Shown one piece after another: positions 34,561-47,512 of a stretch of 64,000 nt of DNA. The DNA is taken from the NCBI GenBank assembly GCA_019925795.1, contig CM034304.1:23886228-23950227 (forward strand). The letters run 5' to 3'. The stretch's first letter is position 1. The number at the start of each line of letters is the position of its first letter. The notes under the pieces are model-generated. The model saw only the letters and a program-made list of their open reading frames with translations. It searched no databases and was not told the origin of the DNA. Source of the stretch: Dendrobium chrysotoxum (taxonomy: Eukaryota > Streptophyta > Magnoliopsida > Asparagales > Orchidaceae). Both the position numbers and the translations under genes were made by a program.

Positions 34561-37019
34561 TTACTTGTGATTGTGGACCTCCGAAAGGACACAAACACCA
34601 TCGCCCCGCGAGGGGAGACAGTATCTGGCCAATGGAAGGGCAGATTCGATCACACATATGATTAACCATTGAGGATAGCGGCTCTCACCAGCACACCCCG
34701 ATGGGTAATAATATATATGATCTGATCATAACGGGTTTCCCCCACCCGATACATTAGCTCGAATGGGGTTTATTTGAGAGTGGGATTCGATTTCCCATGG
34801 GCGCAAGCCCCCGTGGTTAATTACATCTCAAGCCGGAGCCTGAGAATACTCTCGATTAAGGATTCTATATTATACTTTCTGAATTGGGATTGGCACATAG
34901 GGGGAAGACTAGGAAGTCCTACTCGAAGGGAAAGAGAGGTTCAACTAGGCTTAGTCAACATGCACGGCTCACATCAGCATCCGGAGGGACTAAGGTAGTG
35001 AGAAGAAACTGGAGAAAAATAAATAAATCATGCACTCGAAACATGCAGGAGGGAAGGATGGAGGTGGCGTCATCCGTGTGACGTGAATATGTAGGGTTTA
35101 GGGTCTCTGGAAGACAGAAGACCTACCTACTGATGAGGCGTACTATGAAACAATAGTAGCCTTGAATCCTAAATCTAATGGGTTTAGTGTTCTACGTAAC
35201 ACTAACACCCGTGTCCTAACTAATGCAATGCAAAACCTGGACTTACCCCGGCCTGGAAGGGGGAGCCAGCTAACCACCTAATCGCTTTAAAACCATGCTG
35301 TCCAGTCATTTATGAAAGATGGTTAGGTGGGTTATAGTTCTTAAAAATAGGGCCGACATCTAGAGGATTTCCTAATTGGCCCCGGACTGATGTCGGGTGA
35401 ATGCTCCTATGACTAATGCAATTAAAATTTTGATTTAGTTGATTTCTAATGCAATGCATGCTGGTTAAAGTATCCAAATCAGGTATACACAGAACTTTAA
35501 AAAGGCTTATAAAATAATTTTTAGAATTAGACTGGGCTTCCCCAGGTCCGGCACCTCATCCTCATAGGTCAGATTATCCGGACTCTACCCGCAGGCGGGG
35601 AAGTGTCTTATAGAAGGAAAGAGAAATGCATTAATATGCATGCGACCCCGGACGATTCCGGCAATTCCCTTGGTCGTTAAGTTTCTAAATTGCTTAAAAC
35701 TTACAATTTTAAATATTAGTTGCGAGTAGAAAAGGTTTTGGTCCTTAGAGAGCCTAACGAAATCTAGGCTAAAACAAAAGCGGCATGCAGATCGCCAATA
35801 AACTATGAAAAGCGTACAACCTATACGCAATCATCATCAAATCAAGCATAATACATAATTAAACAAATCAATTAAATGTCCATAGGCCAACTGTCCTTAA
35901 TTACAACCCAGGGTCTGCAGAAAATTAAAGTGGCCGGGCACCACTGCCAACAACCCAGATTTCTAATCCTAAGACTGACGCAAGTTATTTTGAGTGGGAT
36001 ACACTTGGTCTTCATCTTCTTGATCTTCTCTTTCTTAAACTCCTTGGATCTGAGCTTCCTCGGACTCCTTGGACCTCAGCTTCCTTGGACTCCTCGGGTA
36101 GTAGAATAATCCAAATTTGGATTCCCAAATAGAAAAGGACTATCCTCATATTGGGTGTCCTTTTCTCTTTGGGTTTCAGCATCCCCACTCAAAATAGACT
36201 TTCACAACTCTCAACCAATATTACAAATAGTTACATTAAATGAAAGCAGTAAATCTAGACTCTCCTGCAAGGTTATCCTAATGAAAATCATCCCAAGCAG
36301 TTTATATTATCCCAAGCAATTTATATAAAAATAAAAGTACTCATCACAGCCACACTTGGCCATACTCTTAATTATTTGAGGGCTAAGCAAGCTCTGGAGC
36401 ACCTGTAGCAATTTATATGATGATTTTAATTAGCCCTCATTTATTTAGGGGGGCTGAGCAATTTCTGGAGCATCTACATGAAATAATGTTAGTATTTAAA
36501 TCATGAATTTTACCCCCCCTTTATTTTAGCATGGCATGAGCATGGCCACCTGCAGAAAGTATCATTAGTATCAAGATCGATCATAACCTATGTGTAGTCT
36601 ATCGTGCAATCACATCAATTCCCAGAGTGCAGTAAAAGTAAACAAACACACCAGCATCATCTCAATCACAACATACAGTGAAATCTCAGAAATCTCGGCA
36701 CACAACAGAAAGGTAAACACCGGCCTAGCCTAGGTCTAGAAGTGGTGCCCTAATAAACCATCTAGATGTGTGTGAAAATCTGTGTAGCTGAGGTAGATCC
36801 TAAGCTGGGTAGTTAGTTACAATTGCCTACTGTCCAGGTTGGTTGTAGGTCTAAAAGAAAATTTTAATTAAAGTATAGATATTAGCGAATTAAGATCCAT
36901 TTTATTTAATTTGGTATGTAGGTCAGTTTTAATGCTTAGGGTAATAATATTCAAAGTTTAAATTGCATTAGTGAGTTTTAGGGGGTTCGGGGTCCACCTA
37001 TACACTAAGCAAAAGGGGG

Positions 37020-37495
37020 TCCAAAATTGACTTTTTGATTAAAGGGTATTTATGATCAGCTAATATTTCTATAAAATACTAGGCCTTAACTTGATCAGTT
37101 AGACAGTTAGTATGCCCGATTTGGATTCTTCTATTCAAAGTTATGAATTTCTGAAGTTTTGGTCTCGTTTTGAACTAAGTTTGACCGAATTGTTGACTTA
37201 TTTTATTTAAGTTGATTTCTAGAATTTTAATATTTTTAATAAATACTAGACCCTAATGTGAGTTGAGTGCCTTTGAGTTTGCTGGATTTGGAGTTTCCTA
37301 CGCAAAGTTATGAATTTTAGAAGTTTCGGGCCCTAGACTATAGGCTACGGTTGACCAAAGAGTTGACTTTTTATTTTAGGTTGATTTCTGGACACCTAAT
37401 ATTTTTAAAAAAAACTAGACCTTAATTAGAGTTAGGTGCCTTTTAGTTTGCCCAGTTTGGAGTTTTCTGTAATTAGTTATGATTTTTAGAAGTTG
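37020..37495. repeat. 168-bp tandem repeat, three degenerate copies
   Basis: GTTATGAWTTT plus GAAGTT recurs at about 37139, 37307 and 37475, exactly 168 bases apart each time. Each unit also contains GTTGACTT, TAATATTT, ACTAGRCC and TTTGGAGTTT-like blocks in the same order. Confidence 0.75.
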
Positions 37496-38599
37496 GGGCA
37501 ATTAAATGAATTATCGGAATTTCCTAATTATGGGTACTTTGGGGGTTTTGGCCCAAATCAGCTCCAAACTGATTGGAATCACCCCCAAAGGTCAGAAATG
37601 ACCTAAGAAGGTGTTCCCGAGTGTTTGGGGAAAATTTGGGATTTTTAATAATTTTTAATGATTTAATTAAGATAAAAAGGTAATTTTTTATTAAGGTTAA
37701 ATTAAAGTCCAGATTAAGCTCCAATTAAGGGGGCCCTAATTATCAAAGGTTGGGGACTGAATTCTGGAGATTTTAAGGTATTATGGGTATTTTTCTGATT
37801 TAAAATGGATTTATTATATTTTTCTGAAGTTTTTAAGGCTTAATTAACGGGTAAATTAGGGTTTGCCAATTAAGTGTTTTAAAGAGTCCAAAAAATTATT
37901 AGAAAATTCTAGGGGGTTTCAGATGTCACTAAGCACTAGTGTTTAAAGTTTCATAGCAATCCGGGATCTATCTTAGCTCCTAGAAATATTCTAAGTTCGC
38001 TAGACAATCATTAATTATTGTCCTTAGTGTGTCACTACACTAAGCAGGAATAAAGTGAGTTAGCTAACCCTTAGGCATAACATAAAGAGGGTAAATGCAG
38101 CAAATATAAACACACCAATCAAGTCCTTAGATCTAAGAGAGCCTAGGCTAAGTGCTTGTGCAACCTACACATGCAAGGACTATGAAAACACTAAGTAAAG
38201 AAACCTAATGAAGTGATTAGTGAATGATTGGGACACAATCACCCACTAATCCTTCTCCCACATGAATTGCTCTTCACATACATAACCTAGGTTTAAGATT
38301 TCACCAAGTGGATCACCCAAGATTAAGGATTTAATAATATATGTAGTTTTAAAAATGTTTAAAATACATATACGTATTAAGTACACAAATATATAATTTT
38401 TAAAATAAGATAGTTTGAAAATAATTTTATGTTATATCCCTAGGAGATCCACTGGCCACCACTAAGGGGTTTCAAAATATTTTCATATTTAAAATTAATT
38501 TTTAATTTTAAAGTAATTAAATAATAATCAAATAATTAAGTAATTAGGTAGCACAGAAAATAATCCAAACAATACAGAATTGAATCCAGAAAACAATTT

Positions 38600-40065
38600 T
38601 AAATAAAATTTCATATTTTTCTGAAAAATTTAAGGTATTATACACAAAAATCCGATTTAAAATGAATTAGTTATGAATTTTTGAAGTTTAATGTATTAAA
38701 AAGGATTTTTAAATAATTTCAAAATAATTAATATTTAAAAATAATTATCAAATTAAATTAAATTAAGTATTAAAGTTTCTGGAATTTAAAATAATTTAAT
38801 AAAAATAATTTTCATAAGTTTTGAAAAATAAATGAATTTTAAATTAATTAATTATTAATTAAATAATCTAAGTATTTAATTAATTATAATATTCTAAAAT
38901 GGAAAAAATATTTATTAATAAAAAAAATAAATAACAAAAATAATTATCTAATTTTGAAAATTATTTAATAAAATTATTTATTACAAATTTGAAAAATATT
39001 TAAATTTTAAATTAATTAATTATTAATTAAATAATTTAAGTAATTAAGAAAGTATTTTAAAATAAGGTATATTTATTAAATTTAAAAAAGTAAATAAACA
39101 AATAAATAAATAAAATCTCTGATATGTTAACATAATTGGAATAAGAGATTCTTTACAAATTTGGAAAATAATTAAATTTTAAATCAATTAATTATTAATT
39201 AAGAAAATTAAGTAATTAATAATTAAGGAAAGTATTTAAAATAGAAAATATTTATTAAAAATAAAAAAAGTAAATAAATTTATAAAAAAAAATTAATCTG
39301 ATTTTGAAAATAATTTAGTAAAATTATTATTTATAAATTTAGGAATAATTAAATTTTAAATCAATTAATTATTAATTAAGTAATTTAAGTAATTAATAAA
39401 CTAAAATAATTTAAAAAAATAGGAAAAATCATTAATAATTCGAAATTAAATAATAATAATAAAATAAAAATAATAATAATAATTTTCTTATTTTAGAATT
39501 ATTCAATAAAAAAAATAATTTTTATAAATTTAGAAAGTATTTAAATTTTGAATTAATTAATGACTAATTAAGTAATATAGGTAATTAATCAATTAGAATA
39601 ATTTCAAAAAGGAAAGTAATTATTAATTCAAATTAAATAATAAAAAAATAATAATAATTTTTCTGATTTTAAAATAATTTAATAAGAAAATAATTTTTAT
39701 AAATTTAGAAAGTATTTAAATTTTGAATTAATTAATGACTAATTAAGTAATGTAGATAATTAATCAATTATAATAATTTAAAAAAGGAAAGTAATTATTA
39801 ATTCGAATTAAATAATAAAAATAATAATAAATTTTCTTATTTCAAAATAATTCAATAAGAAAATAATTTTTTTAAATTTAGAAAGTATTTAAAGTTTAAA
39901 TTAATTAATACCTAATTAAGTAATTTAGGTAATTAATCAATTAGAATAATTTAAAAAAGGAAAGTAATTATTAATTCAAATTAAATAATAAAAATAATAA
40001 TAATTTTTCTGATATTTCAAAATAATTCATAAAAAAATATTTTTTTTTTAATTTTAGAAAGTAAT
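38600..40065. repeat. AT-rich tandem array, about 175-bp unit, 8-9 copies
   Basis: Each unit holds a landmark like TCTGATTTTAAAATAATTTA, then TTTATAAATTTAGAAAGTAT, then AATTAATTAATTATTAATTA, then GTAATTAATAATTA. Landmarks occur near 38608, 38775, 38944, 39117, 39297, 39485, 39664, 39834 and 40008, spaced 167-188 bases. The last three units are most alike. The sequence is almost pure A+T. It contains no gene. Confidence 0.8.
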
Positions 40066-41449
40066 TAATTAATTTTTGATTAAATATTAAGATATTTAAA
40101 TTATTAACTAATTAAGAATTACTTAAAATAATATATTTTAACATAATTTTAAAAATTAAATCATTGAAAAGTAATAATAAATTTTTTCTTATTTTTTATT
40201 TATTTATTTATTTATTTTAAAATAAAATAGATAAAGAAATATTTAATAATATCATTTTAAAAGTATTTAATAATTATTAGTATTAACTAAGTGTTTAGAT
40301 TTTAAGTAATTAAAAATATTTTAAATAATAATAAATACGTCATAAAATAGATATAATTTTAAATTAATGTATTTAAAATAATTATTAAATTATTTAAACA
40401 TATTTTATAAAAAAATGTATTTAATTTTAATAAAATATTTATAAAAAAAAGAAAGAGAAAATTAACGACTCATGCTATTCATGTACGCCGAATTCTATAA
40501 CCCTAAAATTAAAAAAAAAAGGGTTTCGTTCTCAAGAATGGCTTTATTAATTTTGATGAAATTTTAAATATAGATTAAGAACATGAATAAAAGTCATGGG
40601 GAGGTATTTAAAAGCTCTGAAAAGCGCTTATTAGAAAGATATACGGATCTAAGTGTGGTGACCTAGATCTAAAGTTTTGATAAAATCTTACTGTTATATC
40701 TTCTAGATTTTGAAATATCTGAGCATGTAGATTATCCTCGTATATTCCTCTAGTTGAAGTTGAACTCCAATTCACCTTGGATCGGACGGTAGAAGCTTTG
40801 GAAGGGGAATGACTCGGGTCGCCGGAGATCTCGCGGCCGGCAAGATTTTACCAACGAATTTGAGTGGAGGAAGATGTGGAGATGTTGGAAGAGCTCTCAC
40901 ACTAAGAAAATTAGGGTTGAGAGCGGCTAGGAAAAAGAAAAAGAAGCCATCCCCCTTCATGAAGCCCTAAAAGAGTATTTAAATGATTAAGGCCCTAGAT
41001 CTACGGCTAGGATTCATCCTAAGATTAATTAGGAGGGAATTAAGGTGATTTAATTAGCCATCCGTTTCATTGCTTGATTTAGGAATAAATTTAAGCTCAT
41101 GAGAATGAAAAAATAAATAAATAAATAAGTAAGTAAATTAAATTAAGCATATTAGATTAAAATCAAGCCTACAATCAGATCCGATTTGGGTCAATTTGGG
41201 ATTCAATTTGATTTACTCAAATTAACCCAGTTAAATTTAAATAAAATGAACACTCGAATCAAATTAACCTCGACGGGCCTAAGGCAAACTAATCGGGCTC
41301 AATCGGATACGGTCGAGTCTACTTTGACTCAATTCAAGCTAATTCGAGCTCGAATTGGACTCGACGGGGGTTTATTAAATTAATTAAAGGCCCTCAAAGG
41401 CACTCGAATGAAAATAAAGGTCAACAGTGATCTCTTACTATTCACATCA

Positions 41450-41882
41450 TTATTGTGTTAATTTAAAAGTTTGTATAAAATCCTTTGTGTATCTCCTCTT
41501 GCAAAATATCTTAAGTTACTGTTCATGTGTTGCTAACTTGTGTTGAAATTTTTCATATACTTTTGTGAAACTCATCTATTAGATTAGATTGCTTGCAAGT
41601 TTAATTTGTAATTTCATTTGCATTGATATTTAAAGTGCATAATTAAAAAAAATGATATGTAAGCTATCAAATTTGTTGGATATTGTTGCTTATTTTTTGT
41701 GGGAGTTACATTCCTTGTTATTCCTTTCTATAGTGAGATTTGTATTTACTTTTTATTTTATTCCTTGTTTCATTGTAAACTTGTTGCAAGGTTCTCATTG
41801 TCATGTGAGGTTGTCCCTTCCTGATTTTAAGAAGATACTATTGTTGTAACCTTGGTGGTTTCAAAGGAATCCTAATCGGTTG
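41450..41882. other. Spacer left of the truncated gypsy element
   Basis: AT-rich DNA with repeated TTGCAAGT/CTTGTTGCAAG motifs. It may be an LTR scrap, but no boundaries or coding sequence are recognisable. The open frame at 41652-41849 has no known domain. Confidence 0.3.
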
Positions 41883-44400
41883 TGCCATGCCCTAGAATAT
41901 AATTTAGAAGAATTTTTTTCTTTTATTTCTTATTATACAACACTCAGAGCTATCTAATATCATCTATCAGTATTAAATATAACAACAACAAAATCAAGCC
42001 TTTATCCTATTATGTGGGGTCGGCTACATGAATCCTTTTTCTCCATTATGTCTGGTTAAGAGTTAAATTCTCATTTAGATCTAATAAAGAAAGGTCATTT
42101 CTAATATTTTCTAACCAAGTTTTTTTAGGTTTAGCCCTACATTTCTTATCATAGGTTAAATCTAATACATCTACTCTCCTAACCGGGTCATCGGAAGGCT
42201 GTCGTTTTATGCGACCAAACCATACAAGGCGACTCTCTCTAATCTTATCTGCCACTGGAGCTACTCCAACCTTTTCATGTATATGATCATTTTGTATCCT
42301 ATCTCTAAGAGTAAAGCCACTTATCCACCTGAGCATCCTCATCTCTGTAACACTTAACTTAATAATATGCTTCTCTTTTAATGGCCAACATTATGCACCA
42401 TAAAACATTTTAGGTCGAAGCACTAGATTATAAAAAATTTTCGTATGTTTGAGTGGTACTTTTCTATCACACAACAAGCCCGATGCATTTCTCTACTTTA
42501 TCCATCCAATTTGAATTCTATTAATAATATCATCATCTATTTCACCATCACTCTGAATAATAGACCCAAGACATCTAAAATGTGTACTCTTATTAATGAC
42601 TTGATCACTCAAAGTCACAACCCCCCCCCCACTAGATCTACTACTACTAAAATTACACTCCATGTATTCAATTTTAGATATATTCAAACAAAAACCTTTA
42701 TACTCTAAGGTTGACCTCCATAATTCAAGTTTACCTTCAACTCCCTCTTTAGTCTTATCAATAAGAAGAATATCGTCAGCAAAATGCATACACCAGGGAA
42801 CATCCTCTTGCAAATCTCTAGTAAGAACATTCATGACTAAAGCAAAAAAGATATGGGCTTAAGGCTGATCCTTGATGCAATCCAACTGAAATTGGAAAAT
42901 ACTTGGTCAAACCACCTTGTGTTTGAACACAAGTAACAACTTCAGCATACATATCCATAATGACTTGAATATAAGCATTATTAATCCCTTTCTTTTTTAG
43001 AACAATCCATAGCACTTCTCTTGGAACTTTATCATATGTGCTTTCTCTAAATCAATAAATATGATAGAAGATCTTCCTTTTGTTTCTATGCTTCTCCATC
43101 AAACCTCTTAATAAATATATGGCTTCCATAGTAGACCTACCCAGCATGAATCCAAATTGATTTTGAGAAACATTAGTATCAGGTCGTAACTTATGCTTCA
43201 TAACTCTCTCCAATAGTTTTAAAGTATGACACATCAATATAATTCCTCTATAATTTGCATAATCTTGTGCATCAACTTTATTCTTAAAGATAGGAATCAA
43301 CACACTCGTTCTCCACACATCTGACATTTATTAGTAATAAATAGTAAAAATAAATTTTATCATTCAAAATATTAATGTATATATATATATTCATTACTCT
43401 AAAAATCATATATAATACTTAAGAATCACACAATAATATTATGTCTATCCAAATCCTAAGAATACAAGAATAATTAAAATAAAAGAAAATGAACCTGAGG
43501 GATCTTGATCAATCTCTCAGTTCTACTTCTTTGAGCTAACCTAAAATTATTTAAACAACATATAAAGAGGCAAACAGCCCAGCAGGTCATACTAAAATTC
43601 TATAAATAAATTCAAAGCAAGGTAAAGAAGTAATATACATGTCGTTAGTCAATTCATAACACTAACAGTCATATGATTAAGAATCGGTACAGAAATATTA
43701 AAACTCATATGTAGTAATAGTAGAATATATAAATAGTAAAATAGTATGGTACAGTGGAGGAATCAGTAAACCAGTACGAGTGTTAAATCAATAAAGTAGT
43801 CATCGTATCAATACTATCAATTAGTAAAACAATCATATAAAGTGATAAAAACTACAACATATTGTGACCTACCTCGATTCGAATAATGTTTTCAAGTGGC
43901 TCGACAGCTAAAAATGATCCGAAGTGGCTCAAAATAAACTATCTCTCTAAAAACCCTCTCCCTTTCTCTCTCTACTTCGACTGGCTCAACATTCAAATGA
44001 ATTAGAAAAGTGGTTTTTAAAATATATAAAAATTAAGATAATAGCCTAGCGCTGCAGCGCTACCACCTAATGCTGCAACACTAGTTCATTTTCCAAAATA
44101 TAGAGACTAGAGCATTGTAATGTCACTATTTGGCACTTGGCACTATAGCAGCACTAAGGCACTCAGATATGTAGTGCTGAGGCGCTCAGACATGCGGTGC
44201 TAAGGTGCTTAAATAGTAACATTTTTCATATTTTGCCAAAATTTGCTTCAGATCCTTAAAACTTATTCTAGAGTGCACACAATCATTTTCAAGCATTAAA
44301 AGAGTTCCAAATACAAGCAAATGAATTTAAAACACAAAATTTCAAAATTTAACCTTTTAAAATTTCAAATCATTATTTTTTATATTTTTGAGTTATTATA
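41883..44400 (-). repeat. 3' LTR of the truncated gypsy element (contains a LINE)
   Basis: After removing the LINE at 41980-43332, the LTR is about 1.15 kb and aligns with 45987-46620 and 55500-55966. Shared blocks include ATTAATGTATAT, ATAATACTTRAGAAT and CCTAGCGCTGCAG. Compared with the right LTR it lacks roughly 0.9 kb found at about 46620-47512. Confidence 0.75.
41980..43332 (-). mobile_element. RTE-type LINE, 5'-truncated, inserted in the gypsy LTR
   Basis: RT blocks run leftward. 43052-43327 has WRTSVLIPIFKNKVDAQDYA and NYRGIILMCHTLKLLERVM. 42818-43015 has PISVGLHQGSALSPYLF. 42493-42834 has the catalytic region HFADDILLI. 42046-42342 has a C-terminal helical region with LVWFGRIKR. The 3' end carries the RTE tail (+ strand GGGGTCGGCTACATGAATCC) and CAACAACAAC. 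An 11-bp TSD lies at 41969-41979 (AGTATTAAATA) and 43333-43343 (AGTAATAAATA), one mismatch. The endonuclease and upstream RT are missing. Frameshifts separate the pieces. Confidence 0.88.
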
Positions 44401-44449
44401 ATTTACCCAACTTAGAAAAATATCATCCATGATATTTCTCTTAAGGATT

Positions 44450-45860
44450 TAGGCATGAAATCAGTATAAATAAATCAGTATGACAAAAATCCAAATGACC
44501 AAAATCCCTATCAACTCAAAAATCAAATCTAAAGCTCGTAGCAGGCAATTAATTCGTATCATACAATCATTCATTTCATTCAATTATATATCATTTACTT
44601 ATGCAATGAAATACCATGTCAGTCAATCTTTTAAAACATATTTCTTACCTGTCGAACTCTCAAGTTATTATCGGTCTTCCAAATACTACAAGTTTTGCAC
44701 TCGTGGCATCTCTAGAGTAGGTGTTGTCATTGATATCGATGCTATCAATCCTGGTGCAATGACCTCCCTCTGACCACCATAAGAAACTCTATCAATGTTT
44801 GCTGATCTTTCATTTTAATCTCTCAATCCTACATTCCTCTTATCATTTTGTCTGCCTACTCTATCTTGCTCTAATATAGGCTTTTCATCTCTATGAATAA
44901 TCCACTGCCTTGTGTCCTTGTTGTCCATATCGAAAGCATTATCCTGTCAAAAGGTAACACTATCCCGAATATCTTCTTCTACAATGAATACATTTACTAC
45001 TAGTAAATGTTGTTGATCCAGATCCCCTCACATTAGTATATCTGCTTTTCTTCTCACTAACACTATCTCTATCCCTGCTTCATCTCTAATATTCATTCTG
45101 CTACTATCGTACATAAAGCCCATATCGTACCTAAATGTTGATACTATCAAATCGATCTCTATTAATTTGGCCCGCTCCACTAACTCAAAAAATTTTGGAT
45201 CCGCAGAGGTACTAATGGATGTCTCAACTCTCTTTTCAATCCTTGCAAAAATCTATAGCACTTTTCTTCAACAGTAGAGATCAAATGAGCAGAGTATCTA
45301 GCCAATGCGGTGAACTCAGCTTCAAACTGCATCACAATCTTTTATCCCTACTCTAGCTTAATGAAAGCTTCTTATATATATCATCATACTGAAGGAAGAA
45401 TAAACCATATTATGAATTCTATAGTTAATTCATCCCAAGTAATCTCAATATTGGTCTTCCCCTAGAATTTCTCTCTATTGTGTAATACACTATCTCTCAG
45501 CCTCTCCTTCAAATTGAAATATAGCTAATGGTACCTTTCGATTCTATGGATACTCCATGCTGTTAAAGACCTTCTTTATCCTTAGTAGCCAATCTTCTAC
45601 TACCTATGGTCCTACAACTCCTTTGAACAACGGAGGTTTCAACTTATGGAATATTTTAAGTGCTTATCTCCCTCTTCTTCCATGTTCCCAGATAGCTTAC
45701 TTCGCATATCACCCATTACCTATGCTAGAATACTAGCCAGCTACAAAATAATGTCTAACAGTATTGGAGCTACATTATGTTGCTTATTTGGTGCATCTTG
45801 CTTTGGCAAATCCATTTCAGCTATTCACTTACACACTTCTGTCTGATCTTAATAATTCAC
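44450..45860 (-). pseudogene. gag remnant of the truncated gypsy element
   Basis: The minus strand at about 45210-45360 encodes a stretch matching the retrotransposon gag family, including FEAEFTALARYSAHLI, then EEKCYRFLQGLK and LRHPLVPLRIQNF. Further upstream, near 45560-45640, PPLFKGVVGP and VVEDWLLRIKKVFNSM fit the gag N-terminal region. Several in-frame stops are present. Gag would form the particle shell for reverse transcription. No zinc knuckle or protease could be followed before the polypurine tract. Confidence 0.65.
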
Positions 45861-47512
45861 ACATGTAATTAATTATATATGCAAAATATTATACCTTAAT
45901 ATATCCATTCTACCTGACTCATAATCAATTCATATAGATCTAGTAACAATTCAATTCTTTAAATAATTATGCTCTAATACTAACTTTGCCACACCCTATA
46001 ATCTAATTTGGAATTTTTTTATCTTTTATTATACAACAAGCAGAACAATCTAATATAATATATCAGTAATAAACAGTAGAAATAAATTCTATAATTTAAA
46101 ACATTAATGTATATCTATATTCATTACTTAAAAAATCATATATAATACTTGAGAATAGTACAATCATAAGATATTTATCCAAATCCTGTGTATAAAAGAA
46201 TAACTAAAATAAAAGAAAAGGAACATGAGAGATCCTCATCAATTTCTCACTGCTACTCACTTGCCTTGACCTAAAATCATTTAAACCACATTGAATGAGC
46301 TAAACAACCCAATATGTCAGACTAAAACTTTATAACTGAATTTAAAGCATGATAAAGAAGTAATTTGCATGTCATCAGTGAATTCATAATAGTAACATTC
46401 ATATGATTAAAAATTAGTACAGAAATAGTAAAACTCATATACAGTAATAGTATAATCTGTAAAAATTAAAATTGTACAGTATTAAAGCCAGCAAATCAGT
46501 AGAGTGAAGGAATCAGTAAACTTATACGTGTGTCAAATCAATAATGCAATCATCATATCAATACTAACATTTAATAAAGCAGTCATATAAATGAGTAAAA
46601 ACCAAAGCATTGGTAAAGAACTATCGAACTTAGATCAATGCAGCAAAATCTTATAATTGTATACACATACTATATAGTGAGTCTATATTAGTATCATATC
46701 AGTATCTTAATTATATGCTTAGTATATCATATTCTCAGTATATCATATGCTCAATATATTATATGCTTAGTATCAGTAATTAGTATAGTGAAATAATAAT
46801 AATAATAGTGAATCAATAGTAATATCAGTAACAGTCTCGACGTTTGTATCAGTACCAATAAAATTAGTGGTAGTAAAAATAAATCAATACTAGAATAATG
46901 GTCTATCTAGTAATAATGAATCTATAACATATATTTCAGTAGTTTCACTAAATAAGTAAGAAGTCTTGGCTATCATAGTATTTTTTAGTATTATATCGAC
47001 TCAGTAAATCGTTAGCTTAATAAATAGATTTTTCACTCTTTACCCATCGACATAATAATAACTCCTAACTCTTAATCGTTTAGGGTTTAGGTTATATCAT
47101 TTGTATCAGATAATACCAAGCCATAGTATTTAAAGGAAAGCCCATCGTTCCACCAACATGTATAGGTTAATCAGCCTTCAATCAACAGGTCAACCAGTCT
47201 TTACTTATCTTTTACATAAATTCCAATAAAAGTAATAGTGACTAGCTATTATCCAATCACATATTTATTTTCATTATCAATGCTTGTATAACAATATAAT
47301 TAAATAGAATATCTACTGAATAAAAATACACCATTTCAAAATATAATCAAAATATCAAAGATTCTGTAAAATATTATTTCAAGTCCTTAATTATACTAAA
47401 GTACTATTTTTTAGGGTTGGATTATTTTTTATTCAATTAAAATCTTACAAATTCTAAAATACCTAATAATTTTAGAAATTATTCAAAACATTCATAATCA
47501 CAATCTTAATAA

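Larger units (their letters stand above)
34560..41450 (-). mobile_element. Large non-coding LTR-like region, possibly a solo or partial gypsy LTR
   Basis: Nearly 7 kb with no recognisable protein. The right part (about 40740-40990) read on minus has a TATA-like TTTAAATA followed by a C/T-rich leader (CCCTAACCCTAATTTTC-like), typical of the R/U5 start of monocot and dicot gypsy LTRs. The left part is moderately GC-rich (34580-35850). The middle holds two tandem-repeat arrays. Sequence related to 35180-35290 recurs near 10130-10300. No LTR ends, primer site or TSD were found, so the extent is approximate and the call is inference. Confidence 0.35.

Noticed and set aside
41186..41383. Short ORF in the LTR-like region
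   Set aside because: Low-complexity translation, no domain, and in a non-coding repeat context.
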